Positions 31,913 through 35,063 of a DNA stretch of 35,063 nt are shown one piece after another. A program made the translations under genes and the position numbers. The notes beneath the pieces were generated by a model that was given only the letters and a program-made list of their open reading frames with translations, did not search any database and was not told where the DNA came from. Within the stretch, counting starts at the first letter, position 1. Every line of letters begins with the position of its first letter. This stretch comes from Alphaproteobacteria bacterium (GTDB lineage: Bacteria > Pseudomonadota > Alphaproteobacteria > Acetobacterales > Acetobacteraceae), in NCBI GenBank assembly GCA_016869735.1, contig VGDL01000036.1, positions 1 through 35,063 on the forward strand. The letters are read 5' to 3'.

Positions 31913-34066
31913 TTATTCAATCGGTGCCGGCGGTTCCGCTGCCGCGCGTGGCAGGGGCAGCGGCGGTACCCAGGGCCGATCACCGCGCCAGGCGCGATCC
32001 GAAATTACTTCCGCGCCCGATGGCGAAAGCCAGACCGCATGCGCGCCATCGCGCCATACGGAAAAGCGATCAATCAAAATGCTTTGTCGGCAGCGCTGCC
32101 GGATGGGCTCGGCGGAGATGATCACTGCCACCGCGCCGCATTGCGCCATGATATTGCTGCCCCTTGCGAAAAAGGCGCTTGAGCCCGCTTCGAACCGGCA
32201 GCCTTCAGCAGAGCAACTGAACTTGCCATCGGGGCTTTGGCCCTCAGCGGGCAGCGCCTTGGCTGCATCCAGCCCGTAAAGCCTGACCCAGGCATCGCGC
32301 GTGAGGTTGGAAGCGCCCTGTTGGCGTTGGATGAAAAGCGCATCGGTCGCGAAAAACCCGACCGGCCGCGCATCCTGGGAAATCAGGATATGGGGCGGCT
32401 GCACGAAGGCCGCACTGGCCAGGCCAAGGATCATCGGCAGCACGCCGAAGCTCCGCCACCAGCCTTTCCACAGGCATAGCCAGCAAAGGCCAAAGGCAAA
32501 AACTGCCAAGCCCCAGGCGGGGATCGGCATGGCGGCTTCCGTCGCGCCTGGCCAGGCGGCCACGATACGCGCCACCCACAAAACGCCCTCAACCCCGAAT
32601 CCCATCACCCAAAGCGGCGCTGCTTCCAGCCCAAGCGGCATCAACAAGGCCGCCAACATACCTGCGGGCATGATAATGAAGGACGTCAGCGGCACCGCCG
32701 CCGCATTGGCCGCCACGCCATACCATTGCAGCCGCCCGAAATGCGCGAGGCCGAAGGGCGCAGTCGCGGCACCCGCCAGTACCGCGGTCATCATCAAGCC
32801 AAGCACGCCAAAGCCAATGCGCCATGCCCAACCTTTCTGGCCGCGCAGCCCGACAAGGCGCGGCTGCAATGCCTCCCACCCCGCAATCAGGGCCAGCACG
32901 GCTGCGAAGGACATTTGGAAAGACGGGCCAAGCAGTGCTGCCGGATCGAAGACCATCACCGCCGCTGCCGCCCAGCCAAGCCCGCGCAATGATATCGCCT
33001 TGCGTCCTGCCAAAATCGCGAGCGTCACGAGGCACGCCATGGCGAAGCTGCGCTGCATGGGCACCTGCGCCCCGGTCAGCAGCATGTAGAAGCCCCCCGC
33101 CAGCAAGGCGCCGCAGCCGGCCAGCAGCTTGCCCGGAACGCGCAGCGCCAAAGGCCGATAGAGCGCCGCCAGCAGGCGCGTCACCCAGAAGGAAACGCTC
33201 ATCACAATTGCGATATGCAGGCCGGAGACAGACAACAGATGCGCCAGCCCCGAATCCCGCACGGCGTTCAGATCAGCGGGCGGAATGGCGCTTTGGCTGC
33301 CCGTCAGCAGCGCCGCTGAAATCGCCCCGGCCGAGCCGGGCAAAGTGGCCAAAACGCGCGCTTCAAGTTCCGTGCGCAAGCCGGCGAAGGGTGGGGCTTC
33401 CCCTGCGCCTTGCGTCACCTCCGCCGCGCCGATGGCGAATCCCACCCCGCCCTGACCACTGAAAAAGGCAGCGCGCTGGAAATCCCAAGCGCCGGGATAG
33501 GCGGGCGCTGCCGGGGCGCGGATCAGCGCGCGGACGTTCAGCAAATCGCCCGGCGCCGGGCGCGCAGGGTCATCATTGCGAAGACGCACACGGATGCTGC
33601 GTTCCAGGCGTGGTGCGTCTGGGCCAAGCTGCGCTTCCGCAAGCGTCACGCGCAGCCCCTGCGGCAGCGCCTGCACATTCTGCACAATGCCCTGCACCAC
33701 CAAGGCACGCGGCGGCGGGGAGAGCGGCGGCGGCGCCCTTTGCGCATGCCAGACCGACACTGCGAACCCAAAGCTGCCAGCCGCGGCAAGGGCGCAAAGC
33801 CAGCCGCAAAAGGGCCATCGGCGCGCCACCAGAAATACCGCGACCATCAGGCCAGGGGCCAGCCATATCAGCCACGCATCCGGCTCACGCCGCAGGCTGA
33901 AGTAAAGCAGGATGCCCGCCCCCATGGCGACTGGCAGCCAAAGTGCTTGCTGCTGCCGTTCGGCAGCGAAAGCCTCCGCAGCCCGGGCCAGGCCTGGGAT
34001 TCGGGGCGCGGAGGAACTGGGAAACAGCACAACCATAAGTATATATTGGGCTGATTGAACCCCCAA
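31913..34066 (-). CDS. ComEC/Rec2-family membrane protein without a recognisable metallo-beta-lactamase domain
   Basis: 717-residue DNA-uptake channel homologue. An N-terminal DUF4131-type region (about residues 45-200) is followed by the competence domain with [19 protein letters not shown] and about ten membrane segments. ComEC of Gram-positives ends in a beta-lactamase-fold nuclease with an HxHxDH motif. Here the last 150 residues have no such motif and contain a CSAEGC pair, matching the short form common in alphaproteobacteria. The start may be ATG 34066 or the ATG ten codons later (34036). It is divergent from gltX. Natural competence cannot be concluded from this gene alone. Confidence 0.9.
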   Translation of the reverse strand: MGVQSAQYILMVVLFPSSSAPRIPGLARAAEAFAAERQQQALWLPVAMGAGILLYFSLRREPDAWLIWLAPGLMVAVFLVARRWPFCGWLCALAAAGSFGFAVSVWHAQRAPPPLSPPPRALVVQGIVQNVQALPQGLRVTLAEAQLGPDAPRLERSIRVRLRNDDPARPAPGDLLNVRALIRAPAAPAYPGAWDFQRAAFFSGQGGVGFAIGAAEVTQGAGEAPPFAGLRTELEARVLATLPGSAGAISAALLTGSQSAIPPADLNAVRDSGLAHLLSVSGLHIAIVMSVSFWVTRLLAALYRPLALRVPGKLLAGCGALLAGGFYMLLTGAQVPMQRSFAMACLVTLAILAGRKAISLRGLGWAAAAVMVFDPAALLGPSFQMSFAAVLALIAGWEALQPRLVGLRGQKGWAWRIGFGVLGLMMTAVLAGAATAPFGLAHFGRLQWYGVAANAAAVPLTSFIIMPAGMLAALLMPLGLEAAPLWVMGFGVEGVLWVARIVAAWPGATEAAMPIPAWGLAVFAFGLCWLCLWKGWWRSFGVLPMILGLASAAFVQPPHILISQDARPVGFFATDALFIQRQQGASNLTRDAWVRLYGLDAAKALPAEGQSPDGKFSCSAEGCRFEAGSSAFFARGSNIMAQCGAVAVIISAEPIRQRCRQSILIDRFSVWRDGAHAVWLSPSGAEVISDRAWRGDRPWVPPLPLPRAAAEPPAPIE
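34038..34066 (-). promoter_or_regulatory. Possible promoter overlapping the comEC 5' end
   Basis: On the minus strand TTGGGG (34066-34061) and TATACT (34043-34038) have a 17-bp spacer, close to sigma-70 spacing. The -10 box matches the consensus at five of six positions. It lies inside the first codons of the longest comEC frame, which would push the real start downstream. Confidence 0.4.
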
Positions 34067-34160
34067 ACGGGAAATTCATCACACGCTGGCTGCGGCGCCA
34101 GATTTCCCCGGGGCGGCTTGTGGTTTAAAGGCAGCGCATCAGGAGAATGATGACCTCGCC

Positions 34161-35063
34161 ATGACGGTTCGCACGCGCTTTGCCCCTTCCCCCACCGGCT
34201 ATCTGCATATCGGCGGGGCCCGCACCGCCTTGTTCAATTGGCTTTTTGCGCGCCACCATGGCGGGGAATATCTGCTGCGTATCGAAGATACGGACCGCGA
34301 ACGCTCCACCCGGCAAGCGGTGGATCAAATCCTGGATAGCCTGGATTGGCTTGGGCTTTCGCCCGATGAACCGCCGGTGTTTCAGGCGGCGCGGGAAGCG
34401 CGGCATCGCGAAATCGCCGAAGCCCTGCTGGCCATGGGCAAGGCTTATCGCTGCTGGGCGACGCCGGAAGAACTGACCGAAATGCGCGAACGCGCCGCCG
34501 CCGAAGGCCGCCCACCCCGTTATGACCGCCGTTGGCGGGACCGGGAAGCGGGACCGGAACAGGAAGGCAAGCCCTTCGCCATTCGCATCAAGGCGCCTTT
34601 GGAAGGCGAAACCGTGGTCGCGGATTTGGTGCAGGGCGAAGTGCGCGTCGCCAATGGCGAATTGGATGACATGATCATCCTGCGGAGTGACGGCACGCCC
34701 ACCTATCTGCATGCCGTGGTGGTGGATGATCATGATATGCGGATCACCCATGTGATCCGCGGCGATGACCATCTGACCAATACCTTCCGCCAATGCATGG
34801 TTTATGACGCCATGGGCTGGACCCGCCCGCATTTCGCCCATGTGCCGCTGATCCATGGCGCGGATGGCGCCAAGCTATCGAAGCGCCATGGCGCGGTTTC
34901 CGTGCTGGATTTTCGTGAGCAAGGATTTTTGCCGGAAGCCGTCTGCAATTATCTGCTGCGGCTTGGCTGGGGCCATGGCGATGAGGAATTCATCCCGCGC
35001 GATCGGGCGGTGACGCTATTCGATATCAAGGATGTCGGGCGTGCGGCGGCGCGCATGGATTAT
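34161..35063 (+). CDS. gltX: Glutamyl-tRNA synthetase, 3' end beyond window
   Basis: 301 codons of GltX, which charges tRNA-Glu. [19 protein letters not shown] carries the HIGH-equivalent HIGG (residues 16-19). [11 protein letters not shown] follows, and KLSKR (about 238-242) is the second ATP-binding motif of class I synthetases. Residues RYDRRWRD and [13 protein letters not shown] are typical of the glutamyl core. ATG 34161 is the family start, though the CAGGAG ribosome-like site is about 15 bases upstream and two out-of-frame ATGs intervene, one opening a four-codon frame (MTSP). The anticodon-binding domain lies off the right edge. Confidence 0.97.
   Translation, partial: MTVRTRFAPSPTGYLHIGGARTALFNWLFARHHGGEYLLRIEDTDRERSTRQAVDQILDSLDWLGLSPDEPPVFQAAREARHREIAEALLAMGKAYRCWATPEELTEMRERAAAEGRPPRYDRRWRDREAGPEQEGKPFAIRIKAPLEGETVVADLVQGEVRVANGELDDMIILRSDGTPTYLHAVVVDDHDMRITHVIRGDDHLTNTFRQCMVYDAMGWTRPHFAHVPLIHGADGAKLSKRHGAVSVLDFREQGFLPEAVCNYLLRLGWGHGDEEFIPRDRAVTLFDIKDVGRAAARMDY

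Noticed and set aside
31011-32279. 422-codon plus-strand frame
   Set aside because: Runs through the UDG, TauE-like and (antisense) comEC genes in the wrong register; Gly/Arg/Ala-rich.
1-35063. CRISPR arrays, tRNA/rRNA genes, insertion sequences, prophage and defence genes
   Set aside because: No regularly spaced repeats, cloverleaf sequences, transposase or integrase motifs or recognisable defence domains were seen in either strand by eye; a tRNA or covariance scan would be needed to exclude small RNAs.

Overview
The window is GC-rich, densely coded DNA of a typical alphaproteobacterial style. Three Bug-type (tripartite tricarboxylate transporter) binding proteins without membrane partners, a hemD-mitofilin-hemY block, ETF-ubiquinone oxidoreductase and a type-I dihydroorotase-like protein point to Rhodospirillales, most likely an Acetobacteraceae/Roseomonas-like bacterium. 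This placement comes from family content only; no rRNA or tRNA gene was seen. Genes are packed tightly, often with ATGA or 2-28 nt junctions, so most function can be read at operon level.

Layout. 1-1224 (-): hotdog thioesterase followed by a crotonase that runs off the left edge. 1372-3387 (+): two tandem paralogous Bug proteins. 3411-6386 (-): complete polar amino acid ABC importer (binding protein, ATPase, two permeases). 6540-6725 (+): possible small membrane protein. 6741-11705 (-): an operon of SDR, an odd and perhaps frameshifted secreted protein, ADP-forming acyl-CoA synthetase, nitroreductase and long-insert Nudix hydrolase. 11826-14788 (+): NMT1/SsuABC-type importer plus a GNAT acetyltransferase. 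14887-18854 (+): four-gene catabolic-looking operon (dihydroorotase-like amidohydrolase, nitroreductase, core MetE-like methyltransferase, PDC-hydrolase-like amidohydrolase). 18855-19850: AT-richer patch with an orphan FkbM methyltransferase. 19855-25580 (-): rlmJ, gpsA, hemD, mitofilin (Mic60-like), hemY and an RraA/HMG-aldolase-type gene. 25839-26918 (+): OmpA-type porin with a clear terminator. 26995-30258 (-): third Bug protein, GST, ETF-QO. 30337-31908 (+): uracil-DNA glycosylase lacking the usual Fe-S cysteines, and a TauE/SafE-like membrane protein. 31913-34066 (-): short ComEC. 34161-end (+): gltX, cut by the right edge.

How it works together. The first 18 kb is an accessory metabolic region: five solute-capture systems are interleaved with CoA-ester chemistry (crotonase, thioesterase, acyl-CoA synthetase, SDR) and amidohydrolase/methyltransferase chemistry. 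This suits scavenging of small organic acids, amino acids and possibly methylated or cyclic nitrogen compounds. The right half is mainly core functions: heme synthesis and membrane shaping, rRNA modification, phospholipid precursor supply, electron transfer, DNA repair and tRNA charging.

I found no CRISPR array, transposase, integrase, prophage or recognisable defence system. The best candidate for something undescribed is the 11826-18854 transporter plus catabolic operon, whose gene combination I cannot match to a named pathway. Smaller oddities are the cysteine-less UDG, the split reading frame after the SDR gene, and a stem-loop abutting the FkbM start codon.
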